Of a stretch of DNA of 64,000 nucleotides, positions 55,738 through 63,867 are shown piece after piece; positions within the stretch are counted from its first letter, which is position 1; each line of letters opens with the position of its first letter. Both the position numbers and the translations under genes were made by a program. Below the pieces are notes generated by a model. That model did not search any database. It was not told the origin of the DNA and saw only the letters and a list, made by a program, of their open reading frames with translations. Where the stretch lies: contig CAMCVS010000003.1 in NCBI GenBank assembly GCA_945881965.1, positions 186,001 through 250,000 on the forward strand, given 5' to 3'. Source of the DNA: Paracoccus haematequi. GTDB lineage: Bacteria > Pseudomonadota > Alphaproteobacteria > Rhodobacterales > Rhodobacteraceae.

Positions 55738-55770
55738 GTTGCCCAACCCAAAGCAAGCACCCACACCGCA

Positions 55771-55801
55771 TAAAAAAACCGCGCGGGGTGGGCCCGCGCG
55801 G
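55771..55801 (-). terminator. Rho-independent terminator of the rpsF-rpsR-rplI operon
   Basis: On the minus strand a 9-bp stem CCGCGCGGG / CCCGCGCGG with a short loop and a TTTTTTT run (55772-55778), about 40 nt after the rplI stop. Confidence 0.88.
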
Positions 55802-55842
55802 CATAACCTCTGGCCCAAGGGGCCAGCGTATAATCGTCACGC

Positions 55843-56415
55843 TTACATGTCGTCGCCAGCCGCCGACCCGATATCGTCGAACAATTCGGCGATCTCGAAT
55901 TCCGCTGCGGCTTCGGCTTCGGCAGCCAGTTGGCGGATCGACTTGCCCGAGGCCTGCAATTCGGCTTCCTGCACCGACCGCGCCACATTGACGTGGATGG
56001 TCACCTCGACCTCGGGGTGCAGGCGCACCAGCAGGTCATGGATGCCCAGGTCCTTGATCGGCGCGATCAGTTCGACCTGCTTGCGGTCGATGCTGAACCC
56101 GGCGGCTTCGGCGGCTTCGGCCGCGTCACGCGGCGTGACCGACCCATACAGCGCGCCACCATCCGAGGCAGAGCGAATCACCACAAAGGTCTGACCCGAC
56201 AGGCGTTCGCCCGCCGCTTCGGCCTCTTTGCGGCTTTCCAGGTTGCGGGCTTCGAGATGCGCCTTGCGCGTTTCGAAATCCTTGATGTTCTTCTGCGAGG
56301 CGGTCAGCGCCTTGCCCTGCGGCAACAGGAAGTTGCGCGCATAGCCGGCTTTGACGTTCACGACATCGCCCATCTGGCCCAACTTGGCCACGCGTTCCAA
56401 AAGGATCACTTGCAT
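55843..56415 (-). CDS. rplI: 50S ribosomal protein L9
   Basis: 190 residues. The N-terminal 23S-binding domain is [36 protein letters not shown] (signature GxxVxVKxGYARNxLxP). It is followed by the long connecting helix and the C-terminal domain. It is about 40 residues longer than E. coli L9 (149), with an acidic Ala/Glu-rich tail, as usual in alphaproteobacteria. It is third in the rpsF-rpsR-rplI operon and is followed by a strong terminator. Confidence 0.96.
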   Translation of the reverse strand: MQVILLERVAKLGQMGDVVNVKAGYARNFLLPQGKALTASQKNIKDFETRKAHLEARNLESRKEAEAAGERLSGQTFVVIRSASDGGALYGSVTPRDAAEAAEAAGFSIDRKQVELIAPIKDLGIHDLLVRLHPEVEVTIHVNVARSVQEAELQASGKSIRQLAAEAEAAAEFEIAELFDDIGSAAGDDM

Positions 56416-56427
56416 TGGTTGCGCTCC

Positions 56428-56655
56428 TTATTTCACGGCATAGGGCAGCAGGGCGAGAAAGCGCGCGCGCTTGATCGCACGGGCCAGTTCACGCTGCTTT
56501 TTTGCCGAAACGGCGGTGATCCGCGACGGCACGATCTTGCCGCGTTCGGAAATGTAACGCTGCAACAGGCGCGTGTCCTTATAGTCAATCGCAGGCGCGC
56601 TATCGCCAGAGAACGGACATACCTTGCGGCGACGGAAAAACGGTTTGGTTGCCAT
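56428..56655 (-). CDS. rpsR: 30S ribosomal protein S18
   Basis: 75 residues, normal length. Signature [35 protein letters not shown] (key pieces IDYKDTRLL and [19 protein letters not shown]), ending in [13 protein letters not shown]. Basic N-terminus (KPFFRRRKV). It binds S6 on the 30S platform. It sits between rpsF and rplI with 15 and 12 nt spacing. Confidence 0.97.
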   Translation of the reverse strand: MATKPFFRRRKVCPFSGDSAPAIDYKDTRLLQRYISERGKIVPSRITAVSAKKQRELARAIKRARFLALLPYAVK

Positions 56656-56670
56656 GGTTCAGGCCCCTTC

Positions 56671-57165
56671 TCAGAAACGACGTTCGCGGCGTTCGCCGCC
56701 ACGATCAGCACCACGATCGGCACCGGGACGATCGCCGCCACGGTCAGGGCGATCCCCGCCAAAGCTGCGCTCGGGCCGGTCGCCACGGTCGCCACGGTCC
56801 GGGCGGTCGCCACGGTCGGGACGGTCACCGCGGTCGCGCTCGTCACGCTTCTGCATCTGGACCGACGGGCCGTCTTCGTGGCCGTCCACCTTGATGGTCA
56901 GCACGCGCATGACGTCCTCGTGCAACCGCATCAGGCGTTCCATTTCCTGCACGGCCGGCGCCGGGGCGTCGGTGCGCAGCATGGCATAGTGCCCCTTGCG
57001 GTTCTTGTTGATCTTGTAGGCCATCGTTTTGACGCCCCAGTATTCGGACATCATCACCTTGCCGCCATTGTCGGTCAGCACGGCAGAGAAATGTTCGACC
57101 AGCCCTTCGGCCTGTGCAGTGGACAGGTCCTGACGGGAAATGAAGACATGCTCGTAAAGCGGCAT
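56671..57165 (-). CDS. rpsF: 30S ribosomal protein S6 with Arg/Asp/Gly-rich C-terminal tail
   Basis: 164 residues. The first ~100 are the S6 ferredoxin-like fold ([39 protein letters not shown]). Residues about 112-164 are a low-complexity tail made of repeated RGDRPDRGD-type units, ending in GERRERRF. E. coli S6 is about 131, with a Glu-rich tail added by RimK. Here the tail is encoded and basic/acidic mixed. ATG 57165 follows CAGGAGTGCAC; GTG 57171 is in frame. First gene of the operon. Confidence 0.95.
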   Translation of the reverse strand: MPLYEHVFISRQDLSTAQAEGLVEHFSAVLTDNGGKVMMSEYWGVKTMAYKINKNRKGHYAMLRTDAPAPAVQEMERLMRLHEDVMRVLTIKVDGHEDGPSVQMQKRDERDRGDRPDRGDRPDRGDRGDRPERSFGGDRPDRGGDRPGADRGADRGGERRERRF

Positions 57166-57270
57166 GTGCACTCCTGTTTTTTCAAGCGCATTTCATAGGG
57201 GGGCTCTGGCTCTTTCGCGACCCCCCACGAGAGTCTGCGCGGTTCAAGTAATCTTGCGAAAGACCCGTCC

Positions 57271-57299
57271 CGATAAGACGGCGCGCGGCGAAACGCAAG
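57271..57299 (-). promoter_or_regulatory. Candidate sigma-70 promoter of the rpsF operon
   Basis: On the minus strand CTTGCG - 17 nt - TTATCG (-35 at 57299-57294, -10 at 57276-57271), about 106 nt upstream of rpsF. The spacing is ideal and the -35 CTTG matches alphaproteobacterial preference. Confidence 0.4.
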
Positions 57300-57438
57300 C
57301 ACGGATTCATTGCTGTTACAGGACTTCGGGTAGCCCTGTGCCCCGTTCCAAACGGCAAAGCTCCCCGAAATGGCCCAAATTGCGCCGCTTTCCGGGGTGA
57401 TGCTTGCTCTTAACATCCATACGCCGAAAGGCCAGACC

Positions 57439-57945
57439 ATGCTGTCATCCTCGAAATCCGCCCCGGACGCCAACAAACAGCCGCGTCTTACCCGGCAAAA
57501 TCTTGGTGATTGGGCCGAAACCCATCTGGGGCCGGGCGTGTTGCGTTTTGTCGGCGCGGCGCTGTTGTTGGCGGCGGTCGGACTGTGGATCACACCGGGG
57601 CGCCTGCCCGAAAGCGACATCGCGCTGATGAAGCTGGGCGCGTCGATCTTTTTCGCAGGGCTGGGTTTCGTGTTCCTGCAAGCCGGACAGGGGGCCAGCA
57701 CCGACGAATTTCACATCGACGAGGCGCAGCGCGAAATCCGCCATATCCTGCGGGGCCCCGATGGCATCGCCCGGTTGCAAGCGCGCTATCGCTTCAACGA
57801 ACTGTCTGATCTTCGCATTGACGATGGTGTGCTGCTGGCGCGCGACCGTGCCGGACGCGTAGTGCTGAACCGCCCCATCGGTGATCTGGACGTGGCCGCA
57901 ACAATCCAGATTGCCAGCCGCAATGGCCTGATCCGCCGCGCCTGA
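57439..57945 (+). CDS. Hypothetical protein with two membrane helices
   Basis: 168 residues, family not recognised. A polar N-terminus (1-30) is followed by two hydrophobic helices at about 34-53 (LRFVGAALLLAAVGLWI) and 65-85 (LGASIFFAGLGFVFLQAG). The C-terminal ~75-residue domain (DEFHIDEAQREIRHILRGPDG, LSDLRIDDGVLLARD, RAGRVVLNRPIGDLD) looks beta-rich and cytoplasmic. GAAAGG precedes ATG 57439. It is divergent from rpsF. The arrangement resembles small two-helix proteins with a PH-like domain, but this is a guess. Confidence 0.75.
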   Translation: MLSSSKSAPDANKQPRLTRQNLGDWAETHLGPGVLRFVGAALLLAAVGLWITPGRLPESDIALMKLGASIFFAGLGFVFLQAGQGASTDEFHIDEAQREIRHILRGPDGIARLQARYRFNELSDLRIDDGVLLARDRAGRVVLNRPIGDLDVAATIQIASRNGLIRRA

Positions 57946-58067
57946 TTTCTGGCCTGATCCAAAGCTGTTCACCGTTCCACAGCCCCTGTGGGTTTCTGAC
58001 GAATTGCGAGAACGGACCGGATCGCGCACCTGTTGGCCATCGTAACTGGTATCACAGGAAAAACCGC

Positions 58068-58646
58068 ATGACCTTGACCCGTATCTCTGCCGCCTTGATT
58101 GCCGCGCTGGCCGCCGCCCCCGTCGCCGCCGCCCCCGAGGCCTATGTGCTGGACGCCAGCCACAGCCAGATCCTGTTTGCCGTCAACCACCTGGGCTATT
58201 CGACCACCTGGGGCATGTTCTCGGGCTTTGATGGCAAGATCAGCTTTGATCAGGCAAATCCCGCCGCCTCGTCGGTGACCGTGTCATTCCCGGTCAAAAC
58301 CATGCTGACCGGCTGGGAAGCGCGGTTCCAGCATTTCATGTCGCCCGATTTCTTTGCCGCCACCGATGACGAAATGGTCACGTTCACCTCGACCGCGATC
58401 AACGTGACTGGCGACAAGACCGCCAAGATCACCGGCGACCTGTCGCTGAACGGCGTGACCAAGTCGATCACGCTGGACGCGGTGCTGAACCAGACCGGCG
58501 ACCACCCGATGGCGAACAAGCCCTGGGCCGGGTTCTCGGCCACCACCACGCTGCTGCGGTCGGACTTTGGTCTGGGGGCCTTCGCGCCATTCATCGGCGA
58601 CGAAGTGCCGGTGCAGATTTCCATTGAGGCGATGAAGGCTGAATAA
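58068..58646 (+). CDS. YceI family periplasmic lipid-binding protein
   Basis: 192 residues. A signal peptide (MTLTRISAALIAALAAAPVAAA) is followed by the lipocalin-like YceI barrel: EAYVLDASHSQILFAVNHLG, SFPVKTMLTGW and ITGDLSLNGVTKSITL. YceI proteins bind isoprenoids or amphiphiles in the periplasm; exact role unknown. A good terminator follows at 58685-58714. The convergent neighbour encodes a cytochrome b561 fused to a second YceI domain, so both may serve one quinone/isoprenoid-related process. Confidence 0.92.
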   Translation: MTLTRISAALIAALAAAPVAAAPEAYVLDASHSQILFAVNHLGYSTTWGMFSGFDGKISFDQANPAASSVTVSFPVKTMLTGWEARFQHFMSPDFFAATDDEMVTFTSTAINVTGDKTAKITGDLSLNGVTKSITLDAVLNQTGDHPMANKPWAGFSATTTLLRSDFGLGAFAPFIGDEVPVQISIEAMKAE

Positions 58647-58684
58647 GCCGCGTTGCCGCAACCGCGTGTTCGGTAAACGATAAG

Positions 58685-58714
58685 GCCGCCGGAGCAATCC
58701 GGCGGCTATTTTTT
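58685..58714 (+). terminator. Rho-independent terminator of yceI
   Basis: GCCGCCGGA-GCAA-TCCGGCGGC followed by TATTTTTT, 39 nt after the yceI stop. Confidence 0.9.
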
Positions 58715-58727
58715 GCGCGTGGGCCGA

Positions 58728-59951
58728 TCAGGGCCGCGTCGCGCTCAACGCCACATCCAGCAGCACCTCGAACCCCAGCGTGCCCGCATCCGCCATCGTC
58801 TGCCCGATGCCAAAGCCGCGCCGGTCCAGCACCGCCTGCCCCGTCATCCGCGCCACGTCGCCGTCCATCACCAGCGTGAACGGCAATTCCAGCGGCAATT
58901 CCACGCCTTTCAGCGCCAACCGCCCCCGCGCCACAAAGGCTCCCGGCGCATCGCCACGCAGGATATCGGCGCGAAACACTGCCACCGGGTGCGTGGCCGC
59001 ATCAAAGAAATCCGCGCCCATCGCCTGCGCCGTCACCGACCCCAATGTCAGCGACGCAATCGCCACCTGCACCTCGACCCGGCCATTGCGCGGTTCGGCC
59101 GGGTTGTCGGTGAACTGGATATTCGCGGTCCAATCCGCGAATTGCCCCGTCACCGGCTTGCCGAATTGCTGCACCGTCAGGCCCAGCGTGCCGTCTGTGA
59201 CCCGCCATTCGCCGCCCCCTGCCTGCAACGCGGGCATTTCTGCCCGCACCATGCCTTCGACCGGCATCAGCAAAGGCCCCGCCGCTAGGCCCACCGCCCC
59301 GCCCCAGACCGCAAGGGCCAGCATTGCGGGCAGCACATGCCGCCGCGCCGTGGGCAACAGCGCGGGCCCCTCGCCCGTCACCATCCGCCGCAAGGTCGCA
59401 TCGCGATCGATCAGATGATGCTTCAGCGCCCCCGCGACGTGCAGCACAATCGCCGCCCCCATGACCCAGCCCGACACCCGGTGCATGACGCCAAACACCT
59501 CGGCCAGCGCCACATCCTTGGGCACGAACGGCAGGCCTTGGCCAAACGGCCACAGGATCGGCGCAAAGCCTTCGGTCGCGGCATGATGCATCCAGCCGGT
59601 CAGCGGCATCGCCACCAAAGACCCATACAGCAGCCAATGCACGGTCTCGGCCAGACCCGCCTCCAACCGCCGATCCGCGTTCAGCAATCCGGGGCGCGGC
59701 TGTGTCATCGCCCAGCTAATCCGCAGCACGGCCAGCAGGAACACCGCCAGTCCCAGCGTTTTGTGCCATGAAAACAACTGCCCCGCCCGCGCCAGCATGG
59801 CCGGATCAGGGCTGGCGGCATCGCGCAGCACATGCGCCAGATCGCTGGCAATCAGCCCCAAAGGCACCAGCACCAGAATTCCCAGCACGGTGGCCCAATG
59901 CAGCACCCGCGCCACCGCGCCATAAGACCCTGTCGTATTGCCAAATCGCAT
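58728..59951 (-). CDS. Cytochrome b561 fused to a YceI domain
   Basis: 407 residues. Residues about 10-185 are a four-helix b561 (CybB) unit, with histidines in RVLHWATVLG, FSWHKTLGLAVFLL, TGWMHHAATEG and MHRVSGWVMGAAIVLHV as likely heme ligands. After a fifth hydrophobic segment (about 205-230) comes a periplasmic YceI-like barrel (TVQQFGKPVTGQFADWTANI, GADFFDAATHPVAVFRADI, LKGVELPLELPF). It suggests electron transfer between quinone and a YceI-bound molecule. GGAGGGTGCG precedes ATG 59951; a longer frame to 60143 is not supported. Confidence 0.9.
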   Translation of the reverse strand: MRFGNTTGSYGAVARVLHWATVLGILVLVPLGLIASDLAHVLRDAASPDPAMLARAGQLFSWHKTLGLAVFLLAVLRISWAMTQPRPGLLNADRRLEAGLAETVHWLLYGSLVAMPLTGWMHHAATEGFAPILWPFGQGLPFVPKDVALAEVFGVMHRVSGWVMGAAIVLHVAGALKHHLIDRDATLRRMVTGEGPALLPTARRHVLPAMLALAVWGGAVGLAAGPLLMPVEGMVRAEMPALQAGGGEWRVTDGTLGLTVQQFGKPVTGQFADWTANIQFTDNPAEPRNGRVEVQVAIASLTLGSVTAQAMGADFFDAATHPVAVFRADILRGDAPGAFVARGRLALKGVELPLELPFTLVMDGDVARMTGQAVLDRRGFGIGQTMADAGTLGFEVLLDVALSATRP

Positions 59952-60012
59952 CGCACCCTCCGGTTTTGCCGTTGGGTATAGCCCACAGATCACGCCGCGA
60001 CGACAGGCCCAC

Positions 60013-60031
60013 CTGCACAGACCCCGTGCAG
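60013..60031. promoter_or_regulatory. Inverted repeat in the b561-yceI / fabD divergent region
   Basis: CTGCAC-AGACCCC-GTGCAG, a perfect 6-bp inverted repeat with a 7-nt spacer. The core TGCAC-N7-GTGCA equals the enteric NtrC spacing. It lies 62 nt from the b561-YceI start and 63 nt from the fabD start. Confidence 0.4.
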
Positions 60032-60093
60032 CGATGTTGCAGCGCCGGGTGCAAGCCGCTATGTCCATCCGACATTTACAGAATGAGGCCCGC

Positions 60094-61035
60094 ATGACCC
60101 GCGCATATGTGTTTCCCGGCCAAGGGGCCCAGACCATCGGCATGGGCCGCGCGCTGGCCGACGCCTATCCCGCCGCCCGCGCCGTGTTCGACGAGGTAGA
60201 CGCAGCCCTTGGCGAAAACCTGTCTGCCCTGATCTGGGAGGGCGATCAGGACGCGCTGACCCTGACCGAAAACGCCCAGCCCGCGCTGATGGCCACGTCG
60301 ATTGCCGCCATGCGCGCGCTGGAGGCCGAGGGCATCCACGTCACCGACGCCGCCTTCGTCGCTGGACACTCGCTTGGCGAATACTCCGCGCTCTGTGCGG
60401 CGGGCGCGCTGACCTTGTCAGACACCGCGCGATTGCTGCGAATCCGGGGCCGCACCATGCAGGACGCGGTGCCTGTGGGCGTTGGCGCGATGGCCGCGCT
60501 GTTGGGGCTGGATTTTGCCACAGCGCAAAGCGTGGCGTTGGAAGCCGCCAGCGCCACCGAGATCTGTCAGGCCGCCAATGACAATGACCCGGCGCAGGTT
60601 GTCGTCTCGGGCCACCGCGCCGCTGTCGAACGCGCGGTCGAGATCGCCAAGACGCGCGGCGCGAAACGCGCGCTGCTCTTGCCCGTGTCCGCCCCGTTCC
60701 ACTGCGCGCTGATGGCCCCTGCGGCCGACGCGATGGCCGCAGCACTGGATGCCGTCGCGATTGCCACGCCGCGCGTGCCCGTGGTGGCCAATGTCCGCGC
60801 AGCCGCCGTCACTGATCCCGCGTTGATCCGCGCGCTGCTGGTGGAACAAGTCACCGGGTCGGTGCGCTGGCGCGAAAGCGTGATGTTCATGGCCGAACAC
60901 GGCGTGACCGAGGCGTGGGAAATCGGCGCGGGCAAAGCGCTGTCGGGCATGATCCGCCGCATCGCCAAGGATATCGACTGCCGCGCCGTCGGCACCCCTG
61001 ACGACATCGCCGCCGCACTGGCCACCAAAGCCTGA
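60094..61035 (+). CDS. fabD: Malonyl-CoA:ACP transacylase
   Basis: 313 residues. It transfers malonyl from CoA to AcpP for fatty acid chain extension. The motifs are VFPGQGAQTIGMG, the nucleophile serine in GHSLGEYSALCAAG (about residue 92) and the histidine in SAPFHCALM, with Q in VVANV region. ATG 60094 follows GAGGCCCGC. It starts the fabD-fabG-acpP-fabF-mltG cluster; fabG follows after 20 nt. Confidence 0.96.
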   Translation: MTRAYVFPGQGAQTIGMGRALADAYPAARAVFDEVDAALGENLSALIWEGDQDALTLTENAQPALMATSIAAMRALEAEGIHVTDAAFVAGHSLGEYSALCAAGALTLSDTARLLRIRGRTMQDAVPVGVGAMAALLGLDFATAQSVALEAASATEICQAANDNDPAQVVVSGHRAAVERAVEIAKTRGAKRALLLPVSAPFHCALMAPAADAMAAALDAVAIATPRVPVVANVRAAAVTDPALIRALLVEQVTGSVRWRESVMFMAEHGVTEAWEIGAGKALSGMIRRIAKDIDCRAVGTPDDIAAALATKA

Positions 61036-61055
61036 TCCCTGAAAGGACCATCCCC

Positions 61056-61793
61056 ATGTTCGATCTGACCGGAAAATGCGCGCTGATCACCGGCGCATCG
61101 GGGGGCATCGGCGGCGCGATTGCCCGCGCGCTGCATGGCGCGGGCGCGACTGTCGCGCTGTCGGGCACACGGGTTGAACCCTTGCAGGCACTGGCCGCAG
61201 ACCTTGGCGACCGCGCGCATGTGTTCCCCTGCGACCTGTCCGATGCAACGGCGGTCGAGGCGCTGCCGAAAGCCGTGATCGACGGCATGGGCGGGCTGGA
61301 CATCCTCGTGAACAACGCGGGCGTCACCCGTGACCAGTTGTTCATGCGCATGTCGGATGACGACTGGGCGCAGGTGATCAACGTCAACCTCACGTCAACC
61401 ATGCGGCTCTGCCGCGCCGTCATGCGCCCGATGATGAAGGCGCGCTGGGGCCGCATCGTCAATATCTCGTCCGTGGTGGGCGCAACCGGCAACCCCGGTC
61501 AGGCAAACTATGCCGCCTCCAAGGCGGGCATGGTCGGGATGACCAAATCCATCGCCTATGAGGTCGCCAGCCGCAACATCACCGCCAATTGCGTCGCCCC
61601 CGGTTTCATCGCCACCGCGATGACCGACAAGCTGAACGATGACCAGAAAGCGGCGATTACCACCAAGATCCCCGCCGCCCGCATGGGCACGCCTGACGAT
61701 ATCGCCGCCGCCGTGCTGTATCTGGCCTCCAACGAGGCGGGCTATGTCACCGGCACCACGCTGCATGTCAACGGCGGCATGGCGATGCTCTGA
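61056..61793 (+). CDS. fabG: 3-oxoacyl-ACP reductase
   Basis: A 245-residue short-chain dehydrogenase reducing 3-oxoacyl-ACP with NADPH. Seen are LITGASGGIGGAIARAL (cofactor), NNAGVTRDQLFMRM, the catalytic Ser in ISSVVGATGNPGQ and Y-x-x-x-K in NYAASKAGMVG, and the C-terminal VNGGMAML. GAAAGGACC precedes ATG 61056. The stop lies in a small hairpin (GACCGGC / GCCGGTC, 61792-61811) without T-run. A 400-nt gap follows before acpP. Confidence 0.96.
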   Translation: MFDLTGKCALITGASGGIGGAIARALHGAGATVALSGTRVEPLQALAADLGDRAHVFPCDLSDATAVEALPKAVIDGMGGLDILVNNAGVTRDQLFMRMSDDDWAQVINVNLTSTMRLCRAVMRPMMKARWGRIVNISSVVGATGNPGQANYAASKAGMVGMTKSIAYEVASRNITANCVAPGFIATAMTDKLNDDQKAAITTKIPAARMGTPDDIAAAVLYLASNEAGYVTGTTLHVNGGMAML

Positions 61794-62193
61794 CCGGCGA
61801 AAATGCCGGTCCAGACCAGCCGTCAGAATCAGCCGCAGATGCAGCAATTTCCGCGCTGCACCTGCGGCAAACCTGCGCCAGAACCCGTAATTTCCGTTGA
61901 AAATCCGCCGCCTGATCGCAATCACATCACGCGCCGTTCGCTCCGCCGAAAGCGTTTGCCTCCCGCGTGGCCTGTGCTATAGCGCACGGCAGATTTGACG
62001 GGGGCTGTTGCCTTCGGCCAGACCGTAGACAAGACCGCAAACAGACCCGCAGACCACCTCGCCTGCCGTCCGGCCCCGCCGGAACCGGATGCGAACACCG
62101 AGCCGTCCCGCGCAATCGGGGCATAAAATGCCAGCCGTCAGGGCGAAGGCAAGACCGGGTCCGCTGGACCCAACGAATTGTGAGGACCGCAAG
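61794..62193 (+). promoter_or_regulatory. 400-nt gap before acpP with a candidate acpP promoter and long leader
   Basis: No gene is supported here. The first 20 nt contain a weak hairpin after fabG. A plausible sigma-70 promoter is TTTGCC (61955-61960) - 16 nt - CTATAG (61977-61982), which would give acpP a 5' leader of about 200 nt. The leader contains several short inverted repeats (for example TCCGGCCCCGCCGGA near 62072). No known riboswitch was recognised. A separate strong promoter fits the high demand for ACP. Confidence 0.45.
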
Positions 62194-62430
62194 ATGAGCG
62201 ATATCGCAGACCGCGTGAAGAAGATCGTGGTGGAACACCTGGGCGTGGACGAGGACAAGGTCATCGAGAACGCCTCGTTCATCGACGATCTGGGCGCAGA
62301 CAGCCTTGACACGGTCGAACTGGTGATGGCGTTCGAAGAAGAGTTCGGCATCGAAATTCCCGATGACGCCGCCGAAACCATCCAGTCCTTCGGCGATGCC
62401 GTGAAATTCATCACCGAAGCCTCGGTCTGA
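62194..62430 (+). CDS. acpP: Acyl carrier protein
   Basis: 78 residues, acidic four-helix carrier. The phosphopantetheine serine is S37 in [21 protein letters not shown]-terminus [19 protein letters not shown] 62194 follows GTGAGGACCGC. It carries growing acyl chains for FabD, FabG and FabF encoded on both sides, and is likely the most highly expressed gene of the cluster. Confidence 0.98.
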   Translation: MSDIADRVKKIVVEHLGVDEDKVIENASFIDDLGADSLDTVELVMAFEEEFGIEIPDDAAETIQSFGDAVKFITEASV

Positions 62431-62607
62431 TTTTCCGCCATCTGCGGCGCTTTAGCCCCGCAAGACCCGCGTATTTTGCCCCCGTCGCGCGCTGCGGCGG
62501 GGGTTTTCCGTTGCCGTGACATGGCATGGATCGCGCGCACCCGCTCTTGCCCCTGCAACGCACACCGGGGTATGACCGGGACAAATTAGCCGGGGAAGGA
62601 TATGCGC

Positions 62608-63867
62608 ATGCGTCGTGTCGTTGTCACAGGACTGGGTCTGCTCACACCGCTGGCCTGCGGGGTCGAAGCCACCTGGGCGCGGCTGCTGGCCGGTGAATCC
62701 GGTGCAGGCCCGATCACGCGCTTTGACGCCAGCCGCATTGCGACCAATTACGCCTGCGAAGTGCCGTTTGGCGATGGCACCAACGGGACCTTCAACCCCG
62801 ATGACTGGATGGAACCCAAGGAACGCCGCAAGGTAGATGATTTCATCCTTTTCGGCATTGCTGCTGCGCGGCAGGCGGTCGAGGATTCCGGCTGGATGCC
62901 CACCGATGACGAAGGCCGCGAACGCACCGGTGTCATGCTGGGGTCCGGCATCGGCGGGCTGCAATCCATTCAGGACACAACGCTGTTGATCGCCGAAAAA
63001 GGCCCGCGCCGTGTGTCGCCATTTTTCATCCCCGGCGCGCTGATCAACCTGATCTCGGGCCAGATCAGCATCCGCTATGGGTTCAAGGGGCCGAACCATG
63101 CCGTTGTGACCGCCTGTTCGACGGGCGCGCATGCCATCGGCGATGCGGCACGGCTGATCCAATGGGGTGACGCCGATGTGATGGTCGCAGGCGGGGCCGA
63201 GGCCGCGATCTGCGAAATCGGCATGGCAGGCTTCAACGCCTGCAAGGCGCTGTCCACCAAACGCGCCGACAACCCCAAGGCCGCGTCGCGCCCCTATGAC
63301 GCCGACCGCGACGGTTTCGTGATGGGCGAAGGCGCGGGGGCCGTGGTGCTGGAAGATTACGATCACGCCATCGCGCGCGGCGCGAAAATCTATGCCGAAA
63401 TCCTGGGTTACGGCATGTCCGGCGACGCCTATCACATCACTGCGCCTGCCGAGGATGGCGATGGCGCGTTCCGGTCGATGGCCGCCGCGCTGAAACGCGC
63501 GGGTCTGGACCCGTCCGCCATCGACTACATCAACGCGCATGGCACCTCGACGATGGCGGATGTGATCGAACTGGCCGCCGTGGAACGCCTTTTGGGCAAC
63601 CACGCCGCCAATGTCACTATGTCATCGACCAAATCCGCGACCGGGCATCTGTTGGGCGCGGCCGGCGCGATCGAGGCAATCTTTTCGATCCTCGCCATCC
63701 GCGACCAGATTGCGCCCCCCACGATCAATCTCGACAACCCCGCCGTCGCCACGCCCATCGACCTTGCGCCCAATGCCGCACGCCCGCGCAAGATCGACGT
63801 GGCGCTGTCGAACAGCTTTGGCTTTGGCGGCACCAATGCCAGCCTCGTCATCGGCCGGGTGCGCTGA
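62608..63867 (+). CDS. fabF: 3-oxoacyl-ACP synthase II
   Basis: A 419-residue condensing enzyme that extends acyl-ACP with malonyl-ACP. The catalytic triad is the cysteine in VVTACSTGAHAIG and the two histidines in INAHGTSTMAD and KSATGHLLGAAGA. The end NSFGFGGTNASLVI is typical. The start is ATG 62608 because GGAAGGA lies 7 nt upstream; ATG 62602 is too close to it. The stop overlaps the mltG start (TGATG). Confidence 0.97.
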   Translation: MRRVVVTGLGLLTPLACGVEATWARLLAGESGAGPITRFDASRIATNYACEVPFGDGTNGTFNPDDWMEPKERRKVDDFILFGIAAARQAVEDSGWMPTDDEGRERTGVMLGSGIGGLQSIQDTTLLIAEKGPRRVSPFFIPGALINLISGQISIRYGFKGPNHAVVTACSTGAHAIGDAARLIQWGDADVMVAGGAEAAICEIGMAGFNACKALSTKRADNPKAASRPYDADRDGFVMGEGAGAVVLEDYDHAIARGAKIYAEILGYGMSGDAYHITAPAEDGDGAFRSMAAALKRAGLDPSAIDYINAHGTSTMADVIELAAVERLLGNHAANVTMSSTKSATGHLLGAAGAIEAIFSILAIRDQIAPPTINLDNPAVATPIDLAPNAARPRKIDVALSNSFGFGGTNASLVIGRVR

